Shown here: piece by piece, positions 23,639-35,250 of the stretch
Position numbering within the stretch: the stretch's first letter is position 1
How the letters are laid out: each line of letters opens with the position of its first letter
From: Heterobilharzia americana
Lineage: Eukaryota > Platyhelminthes > Trematoda > Strigeidida > Schistosomatidae
Assembly (NCBI GenBank): GCA_944470555.2
Contig: OX104130.1
Span: 44,983,491-45,047,490 of the forward strand
Direction of reading: 5' to 3'
DNA: 64,000 nucleotides
Program-made: the position numbers and the translations under genes
Notes under the pieces: generated by a model
Seen by the model: only the letters and a program-made list of their open reading frames with translations
What the model was told of the DNA's origin: nothing
Database searches by the model: none

Positions 23639-24384
23639 GTTTGTTCATGAATGTTCCATCACTAGGCTAACTGAATTCATTGGCAATTACTTTATGAAGA
23701 AGTGAAGTCACGTAATATGGTGCTGAAAAACTTGAGAACATGGTTCAGATGTCAGAGATCACCAAACAACTATGGTTCCTGTGGTGATCCATAAGTTTTT
23801 TCTAATATCTCATATGCTTAATTGTATACTGCTTGTTAAGTGTCATGAGCGATGTGGAGCATTGAGAATCATGTTTTGTAAAGGCAGTAGTCGTCTTAAA
23901 GAATCAATTACCATCTTTCCAATAGCTAAAACTGCCAATTTTATATTTCATTGCATTATAATGCTGAATAAAAATTGTTTATGCCACCTAAATCATTTCA
24001 TTCATGATTTCCATTATTTTCAAGTAACGAAATCCCATGACTAGTCTGCACAGCTGGAACTGTAATCAAAAGATACGTTTCATTTTAATTGGGTATTGCA
24101 GAAAATTGAACTTGTTTGTGTTCATCAAACTGACTTGCATAGTTTATTTACATGAACTATGATCAAGATTTGACCTAATAGTATCGCAAATATTGGGGTG
24201 TGAGTATGCAAATTGTATGGATTTGCATTTCCGTTGTGAAAGCCCTTCTACATAGGAGGTTAGGTGGCTAAATGAAATTATGGATAAAAGATTCGTACAT
24301 TGATTGTTCACTGGAAAGCAACCACTTTCTTATTGTCTACTTCTAGGTGCTAACCGAATTCTATCGATTATTTTGGAATGTGAT
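23639..24384. other. AT-rich stretch, no gene seen
   Basis: The 90-codon frame at 23772-24044 has no motif. Nothing else was recognised. Confidence 0.45.
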
Positions 24385-24545
24385 CACCAAGCTAGGTGGC
24401 CCAGAATCGTATCTCACTTTGACAGATACTAGTTGGTTGGAGGTATTGAGCTGAAAGCCCTAGACCTAATTTTCGCGATTGTTAGCGCTCGTCAATAAGA
24501 CGTATCTGCAACCTCTATGGAACTGATATCCCATCTGAGATTTGA
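24385..24545 (+). repeat. Dispersed repeat D, copy 1
   Basis: The left half (TCACCAAGCTAGGTGGCCCAG to about 24470) aligns with 45318-45420. The right half (GCGCTCGTCAATAAGACGTA to about 24545) aligns with 62811-62890. This copy therefore links two half copies into one family of at least 160 bp. A box B-like word read on the minus strand (near 24540) hints at a tRNA-derived end, but no box A was seen. Family identity unknown. Confidence 0.5.
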
Positions 24546-27500
24546 ACTAGAATCACAATAAACGATTCCCTTACTTAGAATTTGCTATGAACAAAACATT
24601 AGATTGCATAGTTCTAAGCTGTGAATAAGTCTCCAGTGTAAATTGTGTAATTGATAAAATCGTTAGAGAATTATATTTACAGTAATTCATGCACACATAT
24701 ACGTACTATACGTCTAATCTTTGTCACGGTGTCATTTTCATCTAACACTGGACTGACAAACAGCAAAGCAAGTAAATGCCTTAAAGAAATCAAAATAGTT
24801 GAGGATCCCATGACAAACAATTAGATGTATATGCAATAACAAATTTCACGCATTTGATGGTGTTCATTGACACGAAAAAGTAGTTTTATCGAAGGTAAAG
24901 GCACTATCGATACTTTTATTAAATAAATGGGAGTATAAAAAACAAGCAATTAATTAAAAGTGAACATAGTGCTCATGGTGAACTAATGTTTCGACATCTG
25001 TAGAAACGAAAGATGATTGCTGGCCATTTTCAGAAATAATTAGTAGGATGGATTTATAAAACTATCTATCTACAGAAAAGCCTTATGAACGTGATAATAT
25101 TTGAATTATCATAGCTTTTGTCTAGTTCAGGACAAGTTAGATATAGTCAGATGCTTATTCGATAGGACTCAACGAATATGCATCGAAGATAGTGTTGAAT
25201 ATAAGAGCTTTGACTTAAAAACTCCTGGAACATAACTGTCCATCTAAATGCATTGGTTGACACAAAGCAGCTAGAGCAGCAAAACCTCTTCTTCATCTTC
25301 TTCATCAATCTTCTGATCAATGGTGATTATCATGGCGCAATCCTTAAACAGATAATTAAGGCTGCTATTAGAAGGCAATATTATGTGGCTAAGGTCAAGT
25401 TGGTTGGAACTATCAAGCCTGTACACTCTGTCAAACCTATATATTTTGTAAAAAGTGTCTTATTTCGTCACATCTCCCATTTTAAATGTACGTGTAGTGA
25501 CGTGCAGATATGTAGGACTCGTAGATCCGTGCAAGCAAGTTCCAGATTTTAGACGATATTTCAAAGTGGTTTAAAAGGCGAATCGAATAAGTTAAACTCG
25601 TAAACACTGATAGGAGACGTCCAACTTTTTCGATGTTGAAAATTAACTTTGAGACCGGTCGGATGACTAACAGTTCTCTCTCCTCTAAACCTATTTGCAA
25701 AGCATGTCTAAGGGGGTTCCCTAAATTTACTGAAGGCTAGGCTATTGTGGCTTCAAACATTCCATTGAGTTAAGTCTTTGGCAAGATCAGCTCTTATGAC
25801 AAGGTCTAAGTACTGTTATTTTTGCTTGATCGATTATCACGGCTATTCTGTACTTGGATTAAGCAATTCCGTCCGACTTCATTTCATATTTTTACTTTCT
25901 ATCTCTTTATAAGCTTCCATATAAATACCAATAACAAGTATATATGTAGTCAGATTGTTCGAAGTATGCTCCGCAAATAAGTTTCACGATTCAGAAAAGT
26001 TACTTCTCATTGTTTCGTCGATCTTATTTAATCATTATTTTGAATGGGTATTGTTTTGTCATAGTGTTTACAGTCAAAGTTATAGCATTTTTGATTTTAA
26101 ACCAAACCTGTCAGTTGAAGATGATGTCCAGCATGTTGCAATTACATCAAGGAACTATAATTAGCTTTACTTCTTTCATCTGAACTACCTTCATTTTATT
26201 TTGGTTTCAGCCTCATGTAAAACTGAAGTAATCACCATCAGTCTGATCTACAAAGATGATGTCATCCTCAAACGGTTGAACATTTTCACCCAATAATTTT
26301 CAGAATCTCATTGCACAAGCTACAACCACTATTATACTAGCATTTTTAGGTTAATCGTTCGTGTTTTCACTCACTTGTGGTTGGAAAAGTTGGCAGTATG
26401 GTTTTTGTACTCATTAGGCAAGTGGACGTCCTACTACAAGAATACATTAATAAGTATTACTGGCTGTATGACTTAAAGCAAATAAGATAAATGCTAAATA
26501 ACATGTACAACATAAATAAACCATATAGTGCGTATAGAAAAACCATCCATTTATGTGTTCAAATTCCAGTCTCACTAGTGCACTGAAGGACACGGGAAAG
26601 TAAGTGGATGGAAAGGCTATACTTCCATCTTAAGAAGTTAATAAAACGTAGTACCTTTTTGCGCAATCAAACGCAGAATTTGTCGATATCCTTTTCTGGA
26701 TATCATCAATAATTTATCAGTTAATCATTAAGTTAACTGATTAGAACATAAGCAATAAAGCTATTTTTTGTCACGGCTTCATAGATTAGTATCAATTGGA
26801 TAACTGCTAACCGACATTGTTTATTGAGAAGCATGCAGTGTTACCCTGCTATCAGTAGCCATCTTAATAAGAAGATATTTCAAAACTGAATGCTATTCAG
26901 GTTAGACGGGCAGATTGCCTAAGTTAACTGTATCAAACCTCGTAACACATAAGAGATGGTATATTTGCACCCTTAACATTAAAACGCCTAACAAAAATGT
27001 AGTTTAGATAACACTTTAACTATTTCTGAGATTATTTCCTTACCAGCGGTTAGTCAGTGGCGTATGGAATTTCCCTATTTGTAGAAGGCCTATCTTTGTA
27101 TGACGAGCGGTGATTTTTCAAGAATGTGTGTATTTCATCACGTAGAAGATTGCTCATTTCCTTGAGTTGAAACCACTTTACTTTTTTATTTGAAAAGTAT
27201 TCTCTGTAATTAAAAAATTGAGTTGGAGACTTCTAGAAATTTCATTATCATTTTGGTTAACGTTTTCTAAAGCCAACAATATTTCTTAGTTTAACACATT
27301 GCTGTGATGAAACTGTAATCTTTAACTACAGGAAAAAAGATGAAGCTATTCATTTCACTGCTGACTAAATGAATGAAGAAGAAATTTGGTCCTGATTACT
27401 AGGTTCGATTTCTGTGTATGTCGTTACATGTATAGTGTTTTACAGTACTGCGTGCACCTTCTCAAGCATAAAACTGTGTGCAGTTTCATTTCCTTTTTAA

Positions 27501-28091
27501 ACGGATATTTTCCTTTAGGGATATGAAAGAGTTTGCAAGTATTCTTTATTACTTTTGTTGTTTTGAATTCCTGTAATATTTCGTTGACATTGTAATAAGG
27601 GGTAAATAAGACTGCTTTTTAGCTGGAAGTAGGTTACTGAAAAGAATCCTGCTGCTGACGTTTCGTCACTTCTCTATTCCCATTATATAACAACTACTGT
27701 TTTCTATCAATTATCATGTTACCTTAGAATTTTTAAGTAGTATGGATTCGAGGAAAGATTCTAGTGAGTGTTTTTCGTCATAGGGTTTTGATTTCACTTT
27801 TCCAGAAATTCTGTGTTAATTTTTACCACCAGACTAAACATTTTGTTTACTTACTACATAGATATAAAATAAAGATTCAAAGCTCTTATACAGACTCTGA
27901 ACATGAAGTGTAGATGTATGATCTTTTCTACTTCAGCTGAATTGTTCGACCCTACAATGCTGCAACTCAATACACAACATACACCATGCACACCAGATTT
28001 TTAGATATATATGCTGAGTAACATCACTTAGGATTTATTTTTGCAATCTCTTAATTTGCCATGCTAACCTCCATTGGTTTATTTTTAACAG
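24546..28091. other. AT-rich stretch with tandem hairpins, no gene recognised
   Basis: Two hairpins sit at 26685-26741. A weak SINE-like piece (GTTCAAATTCCAGTCTCACT near 26560) lacks convincing flanks. Frames at 25253-25552 and 25955-26164 show no motif. Confidence 0.4.
26685..26741. repeat. Two tandem hairpins
   Basis: GATATCC...GGATATC (26685-26704, six-base loop) is followed by ATCAGTTAA...TTAACTGAT (26716-26741, eight-base loop). Both stems are perfect. Confidence 0.55.
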
Positions 28092-28323
28092 AGCTTTCTG
28101 TGTGATAGATACCCGTGATTACAGACGAATAATTCTAGCGATGTATAAGTGGTATTTAGAAATCGTGAAGTCCGATGTTTTGAAGTGCGATAACAATTTT
28201 TATGCTCTTTGTGAAAGGATTTCTTATGACATTTTGTCCGGGGAGAGAAGCAAAAAAATATTTCAGTGTAAGAATGTGTTCAGCAAGAGAGAGTCGGTTG
28301 TGAATGGTGATAAGAGCGAATGA
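28092..28323 (+). CDS. Possible exon (terminal or internal), product unrecognised
   Basis: A pyrimidine-rich acceptor (TTTATTTTTAACAG) ends at 28091. From there the frame is open for 76 codons to a stop at 28321-28323, reading FCVIDTRDYRRIILAMYKW early and SGERSKKIFQCKN later. A strong donor-like GTAAGA after 28268 would allow an internal exon instead. The start requires two bases from a preceding exon. It is lysine- and tyrosine-rich with mixed composition; no family was recognised. Confidence 0.33.
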
Positions 28324-29311
28324 AAGCTATAAACTGTAGTTGACACAGCAACACTGCACTTTTCAATCCAGAGTAATTAGAACTGAATATGATGTCATGT
28401 AAATGCTGTATATACTTTGAAAAATAACGAGATGGATTTCGATACAAAATTTGACTCAGTGAAATGTCATGGTAAAACTGAAAAATGACTTCAAAAAATC
28501 TGTTTTTTAAAAATGCATACCTTAGGAATCACAGATTTGATCTGAACTAAAATCTTATGATGGGCAGAACCTTTCGCGATTTCAGGTTCGTTGATTTAGA
28601 GTGACAGGGCTCCTAATTTTCCAGGTCAGCTGGTTAGTGTCTTACCGATATACTTGGAAGAAAGTAAATCACGTAATTATGCTGATAAATTTATAGTACA
28701 GTTTTAGATTCACGAAGATAACGGTAGTGCAGACAGACATAAGGTTTTACAGGTAAACTGGCTAAAGAAAGTAAAATTTTCAAGAGAAATATTTATAAAT
28801 GTGGGGACGAAATAAATTGTTTTTTCCAGTGTTTAGGCATCTTTTATTAGCTAAATTTGTTCGTCATACCGTTTCTTATGAATCAATGTTCTCAATGTTT
28901 CCTGGCTTTATTAATGGATAGTGGTTAATATAAAGAACTGAACTTTGATACCGTTTATGTCACAGGCATCAAACGTATTAAAGATTATAAGTTAATTCAT
29001 GGAAGGTAGTTGCTCGCCTCCCTTTTTTTTGCTTTTCACATGCATCAACAACTTACTTGCCTCAACATCACAATTTTTGTAGTCTTCAAGAGTTATTTTT
29101 TAAAAACGTCTATTTTCAGTACATACAGATAAATTTTTGACTGTGGAGAATTATTTTCTCGTGATTTCGCATCTTAGTAAGATTAGGTTTCCTGAAAGTA
29201 TTTCTTTTGGTTAGCTAAAAATGACGATACAAAATAGGTACCATTGATCCATTCGACTGTGCCTTAAGTTACTTATGTCTATTGTGTTAACACTGAATGA
29301 TGGCTGAAAAC
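28324..29311. other. AT-rich stretch, no gene seen
   Basis: No open frame of note and no repeat recognised. Confidence 0.45.
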
Positions 29312-29390
29312 CCTAGTTACTGCAGGATTCGAACCAGCTTCCTCCGTGTCAGTGGCCAGAGCCCTACACCAGCTAAGCTACCAGAGCATT
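29312..29390 (-). repeat. tRNA-derived SINE head
   Basis: The minus strand has a box A-like TAGCTTAGCTGGTGTAGGGC (29380-29361) and a canonical box B (CTGGTTCGAATCC, 29337-29325) at tRNA spacing. The acceptor strands do not pair, and the anticodon arm gives no clean seven-base loop. This is therefore a tRNA-derived repeat head and not a working tRNA gene. An internal Pol III promoter is implied. Confidence 0.55.
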
Positions 29391-31645
29391 AGGATAGTAA
29401 CTCTCGTTCTGACCCTACACCAATTCAGGTTTTAATTTCGTTTTCAGTCGTCACCTAGTATCAGTGACACTGGTCTACCGAACCTCGGTTACCTTAAGTG
29501 ACTTACTGCTGACCATTGAGAAGTCGATTTTCCTCTTGAGTATCTGTGATGTATTGAAACGTCTTAAGTGCAGGAAAAAAGGATTATTTCTGAATTGTAT
29601 GCAATATCAATTTAGTGGCTGATGTGTAGTGGGATTCTGAAAATGGAATTATAAGGTTAGTTTGGTTGCATAGCTTTGATTCATTGTCCTTATCATGAAA
29701 TATCATATCACCCAAGTGAAATGTTAAATACTTTCACACTGTGGTGACATTTTGTTATCAACATATCAGATGATATTTGCTGTTAGGGGCTTAGTATTTG
29801 TTAGAATCACTGTAACTAAATAAACACTGAAAGATTGTCTGTTAAAGGATATCACAAGCGTCGTGGACATATATTTTTAGAATCAAATAGAAAATGACAA
29901 AACTTATGAAGGATCAGCATTCTTTTCATTTAACATGATTAATCAAAAAAGTACTTTCATTTAGTCAACAGCTTTAAGATCATTGCCTTGGGATTTCAAA
30001 AATCATGTTCCGATTTGATTCACTTTTTATTGTGTTTGAAATAAATCATCTTACCAGTCAGAAACCATATCAGAGAATTATTGGTTCATACCGCCTGTCA
30101 TCTATTTCAATATAAACTGATAAAAATTTTAGTTGACAAAAGAAGAGCAAAATGCTACCTTTTTACTTGTGCTGCTTTTATCGCTAGTTTTTAAAGGCTG
30201 TATTGGTAGTCTTATACCAGCAGATTGAACGTACTGCATATTCCAATTTTATTCTTGTGAAAACTAGTTAAGCGTAGTAGAAGTTGAACAATAAAGAGTT
30301 CTGAGCTGAGGTGAACGCAAACGTCTTTTGTGTTGGATGTAAATGACGGTTTGTGAATTTCATAATGGAAACAGTTGGCATTGGGTGAAGAAAAACCATC
30401 CAACTGCTTGTGGGTTGAGTTTCACAGACTGATGGTTGTCATAAAAAGGGTTAGAAGATGAGCTGTGAATATCAAACATGAGTAACTTATTCAGGTATAA
30501 GGAAAAAAAGTAAATGTTAAAATATTTCACTGTATATACTGCTTAACATTAAGAAAAGATAAAAATAGTAGTTCGCTAGCCAAAACAGTGGGTGACGGCT
30601 TAGAAGCAGCTTCACCGGTATAGCAGCTTAGTTTTTCTCGTGTCAGGTTTCTTTTAACCAAAAAAATGCTGTCTCCAGTTGATTGTAGAATACTTTGTAT
30701 GGTGTTTAACATAAAAATTCAAAGGTTGTAAGCCCATCTTTTACCTTTTACTACATTTTGGAAGATCTCTTTATATTTTGTTCTATCCCGGTTATTTTTT
30801 AAATTCTGAAACATTTTCTGTTATATTGGTTCGTATATCTCTGCACAAACTTTTATTTGCATGATCATTACTGCAACTTCTGAGAGTGATAAAACTATAT
30901 TTATATGTTTTTCTCTAAGTAAACTTTAGTATTTGTATGCACACAATTGTCTAAGTTATCCTATTTATTTTTCACTAATTTACATCGACAGTTTCTCCAT
31001 TAGTGATTTCTTCCTATTTTGTAAATTTTCTTTTCTACGAAGTTTCAAGTCTCTCTTTATACGTATGTGTCCATTACTTTTCTTTTTGTTGGTTTCAGAC
31101 TAAAAATATCTTTGAGATTTTCATTTTATGCAAATTGACTTAAACATAGAGCGATTCATTTCACTTTATATCAGTGGTCAACTGTGTTAGAAAGGCAACA
31201 GAAATACTGATAGTTAAAATGTGCATTGCTCAAAGTTAAATAGATTTAGACTGTATCCTATAAAAACTGTCAGGAAATGCGAATTCTAATTAGTTCATTA
31301 ACTGCCACTAAAGTAAGTTCTTGGAAAAAGGATTAACAATTCAATCTATTTGAAGAAGAAGTGCATGAATTATTTTAAGGACTTAAGTTCAATAAATTAG
31401 GAGTTGATTTCCCTTTAAATAAGCTTCATTTACTGATTTTCAAACGAGTAGTGTTAACAATAATCCATATGTAGATGAGCTTGCCCAGTTCCCAAGATAC
31501 ACCTTATCTCTTTGAATATATATTGGCCATTGTCAGTTGTTGTTATCTTGGCAGCTGTGAGTATCGCTTTTAAACGTCGGTTATGACGGATAAAAACAAA
31601 CGGCAAATTGATACTGGGTGATGATTGGAGGTGAAATGAAAATTC
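29391..31645. other. AT-rich stretch, no gene seen
   Basis: Nothing recognised; short frames at 30212-30403 and 30527-30712 (both minus) appear to be chance. The part at 30720-31130 is notably T-rich. Confidence 0.45.
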
Positions 31646-31718
31646 GAACCGTGGTCGGATTCAAACCAGCGACCACCGGGTTACCGGCCCGGTGCTCTAT
31701 TAAATGAGCTACGAAGCC
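31646..31718 (-). pseudogene. tRNA-Thr(GGT)-like sequence with broken acceptor stem
   Basis: On the minus strand the D arm is GCTC..GAGC. The anticodon stem CCGGG/CCCGG is perfect around the loop CCGGTAA, giving anticodon GGT (Thr). The T arm is GCTGG/CCGAC with one mismatch around TTTGAAT. The acceptor strands (GGCTTCG and CACGGTT) do not pair properly. It could be a tRNA pseudogene or the head of a SINE. Box A and box B words are close to functional. Confidence 0.6.
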
Positions 31719-34029
31719 TAACTGGTGACCCAATTTTTATTCCACTTCAAACAGCGTATTAACAGAATGCTGTTGGCAGCGGTTGGTAATTTATAAATAG
31801 CGATCAGTCGGTGCATGAAAATGTTTTGTTGCTTAAACTTTACGGTTGGCCGTTGACATTAAATTCGAAACTGGAGGTGGATTCGCTAGATAAGGAAGAG
31901 ATGATTTCCGGCATGTGTTGTCTCATGATCAGGGAGTTGCTATTATTTTAGTGGTGTTCACGGACAAACCATGTAACTGAAGGGTAACCTGCTATATTTC
32001 TAGTACCACACATCTAATCTCGTCACTGTAATTTATTCAAATATCCGATTTTCATGACACTTTTTCCCATTTCTACAAATATAACAATTTTGTGGAAAAA
32101 CTTACTGTTCCACAAATTTTCATCCAATTTTAACTATCAATACAGATAACTTCGGACCTTCAATGTTTTTAATTTGAAAGTTATGGTACTAAAACACTTC
32201 ACTTTCTGGGACCGGTCAATGCAAAATGTACTTTTCGTGCAAGATTACATTAGAGTTTATTGATTGAAGACAGTTTTGAGAAATATGGTTATCTTAACAA
32301 AATTTGACTTATTTAGCACTTTGGCGTGGGAAATATTTTTTGAACACAAAAATTTGATCAAGACTAAAGACCTATTTGGTCCAAAGAACCATGTGTTTAC
32401 TCCGTTAGCATGTTATTGTTCCAGTTATATGACCACCACTTTTCGTTTCTTTCAAGTAATCATGTTTAACCGCAAGGTAATCTTTCTCTTGTGATTTGGT
32501 GCTTACCGGTTATTTTTACGTGTGGAAAAGTAATTTTGATATAAGCAAAACGCAAAGAAACAAAATTTGTTTTTCCAAGGTCTTTGGAGCTACTCACATT
32601 TACGTCAACCCTTGCAGCTATGATACAGTTCAACATTTAATCAATTTCCAGCATATATGTGTTAGTTGCTTGGTTTGAGTGTTATTAAAACCAAAATCAA
32701 ACAGATATATTGCACTGAAAAATTGTCAAGGATAAAAGTACAAGTGAGGATTTTGACTGTCAACCAATCCTAATTACACTCCCAGATACTGGTGGAGAAC
32801 AACGTTATGCTCATGCACATAATATGGCGACAGAATTTTCCAACTTGCACAAGGATTTCTGCCAAGGAAGCTTGATGTAAGCAACTTAACCTATAATTTT
32901 AATCGTTTTTCGCCGAGCCTAGTTGTTAGAGAGTTTGGAAGAGCAGATGAAGGTATATTAGTTTCGTCAGCCATTGCTTGAAGTACATTAACATCTTTTT
33001 ATTGCCTTTCGGATTTAGGAAACATCTGTAGTTGATATGTTTGATGAAAGTGCAGCATTATTCTTTGTTATCTGCTTACATATAATTTTTAGTATTACAG
33101 CCTATTTAATAAAGCCTGAACTTGATGTTTTTAAGACGTGGCAATGTGTTCAAAAATCAAAAATAGAAAGGTGGTTTAAGTGAAGCTGTTGTCTAGAAGA
33201 ACTACTAAATAACCATTTTAAACCTGTTGTCTGCATTTACTACTAGACCCTAAAAGTGGTCCCCAGTTACTACAGAGATCATTCTTACAGGTTATTTCGA
33301 GGTATATTTAGTTTTTGTTAAAGGTGAAACACTTGTAATTCACCCCTTTCTAACTCACAAAATTTCAGAAAACGTTGCTGAGTGTTAAGTGTTTTGAGCC
33401 AACAAGCAGTAAGCCTTGAATCTGGGTTTCATGCTACTTAGCATTCATCAGTAAGGTGCATTCGAGATCTCCAGGGAATTCATATACCCTCTGTTATCCA
33501 GACCCACATCATACAGTGCTGAAGTCATACATGTTACTATGAAACAGGCAACCTCTTTAAGGAATGGGTGAAGGCTTATATTAAAGTACATATACTCAAT
33601 ACCTTCCAAATTTTCTCTTATTCTCGTTGGAGTTACTTGAAGCCTTGCTTTGAACTGGTATGGGGATGCTACGGCGGTTCTGTGTTACTCTCTTTCATCA
33701 AAACAGTTCATTTAGATAAAGAACCAATGGCTTTATCAACTAAAATGTTTGTCGCTTGCGCTAATTTCATTGCATTTATGTTCTTGTTCATATATTTGTT
33801 AGGATGTTCCCTTTTTTGAAGAAGTGACATCACCTAAGCATTCTGACTGCCACTAGTGATTTCATTATTTTGAATCAAACAATAGTGATATTTCGCCATC
33901 AGTGTTGAATTACAAATCATTAACGATAAACCGGTAGTTTCCAAACGGTTTATGGCTTTTGGTGTTCAGTAGCTTCATTTTCGTCGACCTGAATATAAAC
34001 AGCTGTTGATGGTGATCACAGATTTATTA
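31719..34029. other. AT-rich stretch, no gene recognised
   Basis: Frames at 32264-32494 and 33568-33819 (+) were considered. The latter ends in a hydrophobic segment (FIAFMFLFIYLLGCSLF) that could span a membrane, but no family or clear splice sites were seen. Confidence 0.4.
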
Positions 34030-34610
34030 TTTTTGATAATGTTCACCAAATAGTAAACCATCTGGTGTCACTCAGTGGTGCCATAGCCAATATTTGATTC
34101 GTGTTGAAGCAGAAACTGAAGAAAGAAGAACAAGTATTTTGAAGTGTTGGTGGTGGCTCATAAACTAACAAATTCCCTGCAAACACTAACTTACAGACCA
34201 AAAGGATGCAACCACCAAAGAAGATAAACTGAACATCATTTACAAAATCAACTGCAATAACTGCAGCCAACCCTACATTGGATAAAGTGGTCGCCCTCTT
34301 CGCTTTCGTTGGCAGGTCCATCAATTGGCTAGTGAACGTCCTGATATTTCATCACTCATTTCAATGCACATGGATAATTATAGACATGAATTCCATTTCT
34401 ACAATGTAGTAGCTTTAGATAGAGGAAACACGAAGAATATCAGAGAATTCCTAGAAGCTTGCCATTCAGATCAGTCAGCCATCCACAGTTGTATAGACAT
34501 GGACCCAGTCTATCAACCAATAAGAAAAATGATAAACGACAGAAAGGTCGGAGGTCAGGCAGTGGAACGGTCAGCAGTAAAATCTATACAGTCAATGACA
34601 CAACGATGAA
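34030..34610 (+). pseudogene. Penelope-like element copy 3: linker and GIY-YIG endonuclease remnant
   Basis: The frame around 34140-34180 reads VLVVAHKLTNSLQTLTYRPK. After a shift it gives DATTKEDKLNIIYKINCNNC and then QPYIG*SGRPLRFRW with an in-frame stop. From 34325 a 94-codon open frame reads DISSLISMHMDNYRHEFHFY and ends with DMDPVYQPIRK. This matches the PLE order KPTNSLQTL - KEDK.NIIYKI.C..C - YIGQTGR - H. - VSIHMDN.RH.F - D.DP.YQPLR. The endonuclease GIY-YIG motif is visible (IIYKI...QPYIG). The lineage is distinct from the copies at 1 and 36961. The RT part is absent. Confidence 0.75.
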
Positions 34611-34692
34611 AGGAAACAACCACAGATCACTTAGCCAGAACAAACTGCTCAACCACTCACGGAGAGATCCTGAAAACCCACTTCATATTGAA

Positions 34693-34970
34693 GTTAGTGC
34701 TGATGATGTCATCCAGAAAGACGATGAAACTTCAAGAATAAACAATCAAGCTCAGAGAACACAATACAGCTAAGACCATCCACCTGAGCTACAAATATTC
34801 TCCACCACTTTGAAACAGTGAAGAATATTTGTAGCTTAGGTGGATGGTTTTGGCTGTATTGTGTTCTCTGAGCTGGGTTGTTTATGAAGTTAGTGCTGAT
34901 AGTAACATCTAGAAAGACGAGGAAAGCTCCATGACTAAACAAGTCAGCTCTGAGAACACAATACATTCAA
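34693..34970. repeat. PLE 3' end array: direct, inverted, direct
   Basis: A unit containing GCTGATGATGTCATCC...CTCAGAGAACACAATACAGC occurs at 34693-34818. Its right part returns in inverted orientation at 34822-34890 (TAGCTTAGGTGGATGG...TTGTGTTCTCTGAGCTGGG), giving arms of about 65 bases around a 20-base loop. A third, direct partial unit (GTGCTGATAGTAACATCTAG to CTCTGAGAACACAATACA) follows at 34890-34970. It lies directly after the endonuclease remnant, so it is probably the terminal repeat of that PLE. PLEs are known for such complex terminal arrangements. Confidence 0.65.
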
Positions 34971-34975
34971 AAAGA

Positions 34976-35250
34976 ACAAGTATTTCGGCGAAGAGTCTCC
35001 TTTTGGCACTTTCATCCTCAAAGCTATACAATCTCAAACATACATTTTTCTTGTGTTAAAATTTGATGGTTAAAACTGGTTTATCAAGCGAGGCAACAAA
35101 CTGCTCATTTACTGACACCTATTTTGTTACTGTGTTTAAAAAGCCACTTTCAGTTACTGAACTCTTATAAAGGAAGAATTTATAAATTTGAGATCGTACA
35201 GCTTTCAGAATAAAACTATCGAAAGGAGACTCTTTGGTGAAATACTTGCT
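34976..35250. repeat. 275-bp segment bounded by 29-bp inverted repeats
   Basis: The left end reads ACAAGTATTTCGGCGAAGAG then TCTCCTTT. The right end is the near complement, AAAGGAGACTC then TTTGGTGAAATACTTGC. The interior is AT-rich; one frame reads FITDTYFVTVFKKPLSVTEL, weakly like a PLE VYRKPT region. It could be a small foldback element or more PLE terminus. Confidence 0.5.

Noticed and set aside
26555..26640. Further SINE copy
   Set aside because: A single box B-like word without box A, ribozyme or 3' end.
29312..29390. Functional tRNA gene
   Set aside because: Box A and B are present, but the acceptor strands do not pair and the anticodon arm is not valid.
33568..33819. Frame with a possible membrane segment
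   Set aside because: Hydrophobic stretches arise easily from T-rich DNA, and splice sites and homology are not evident.
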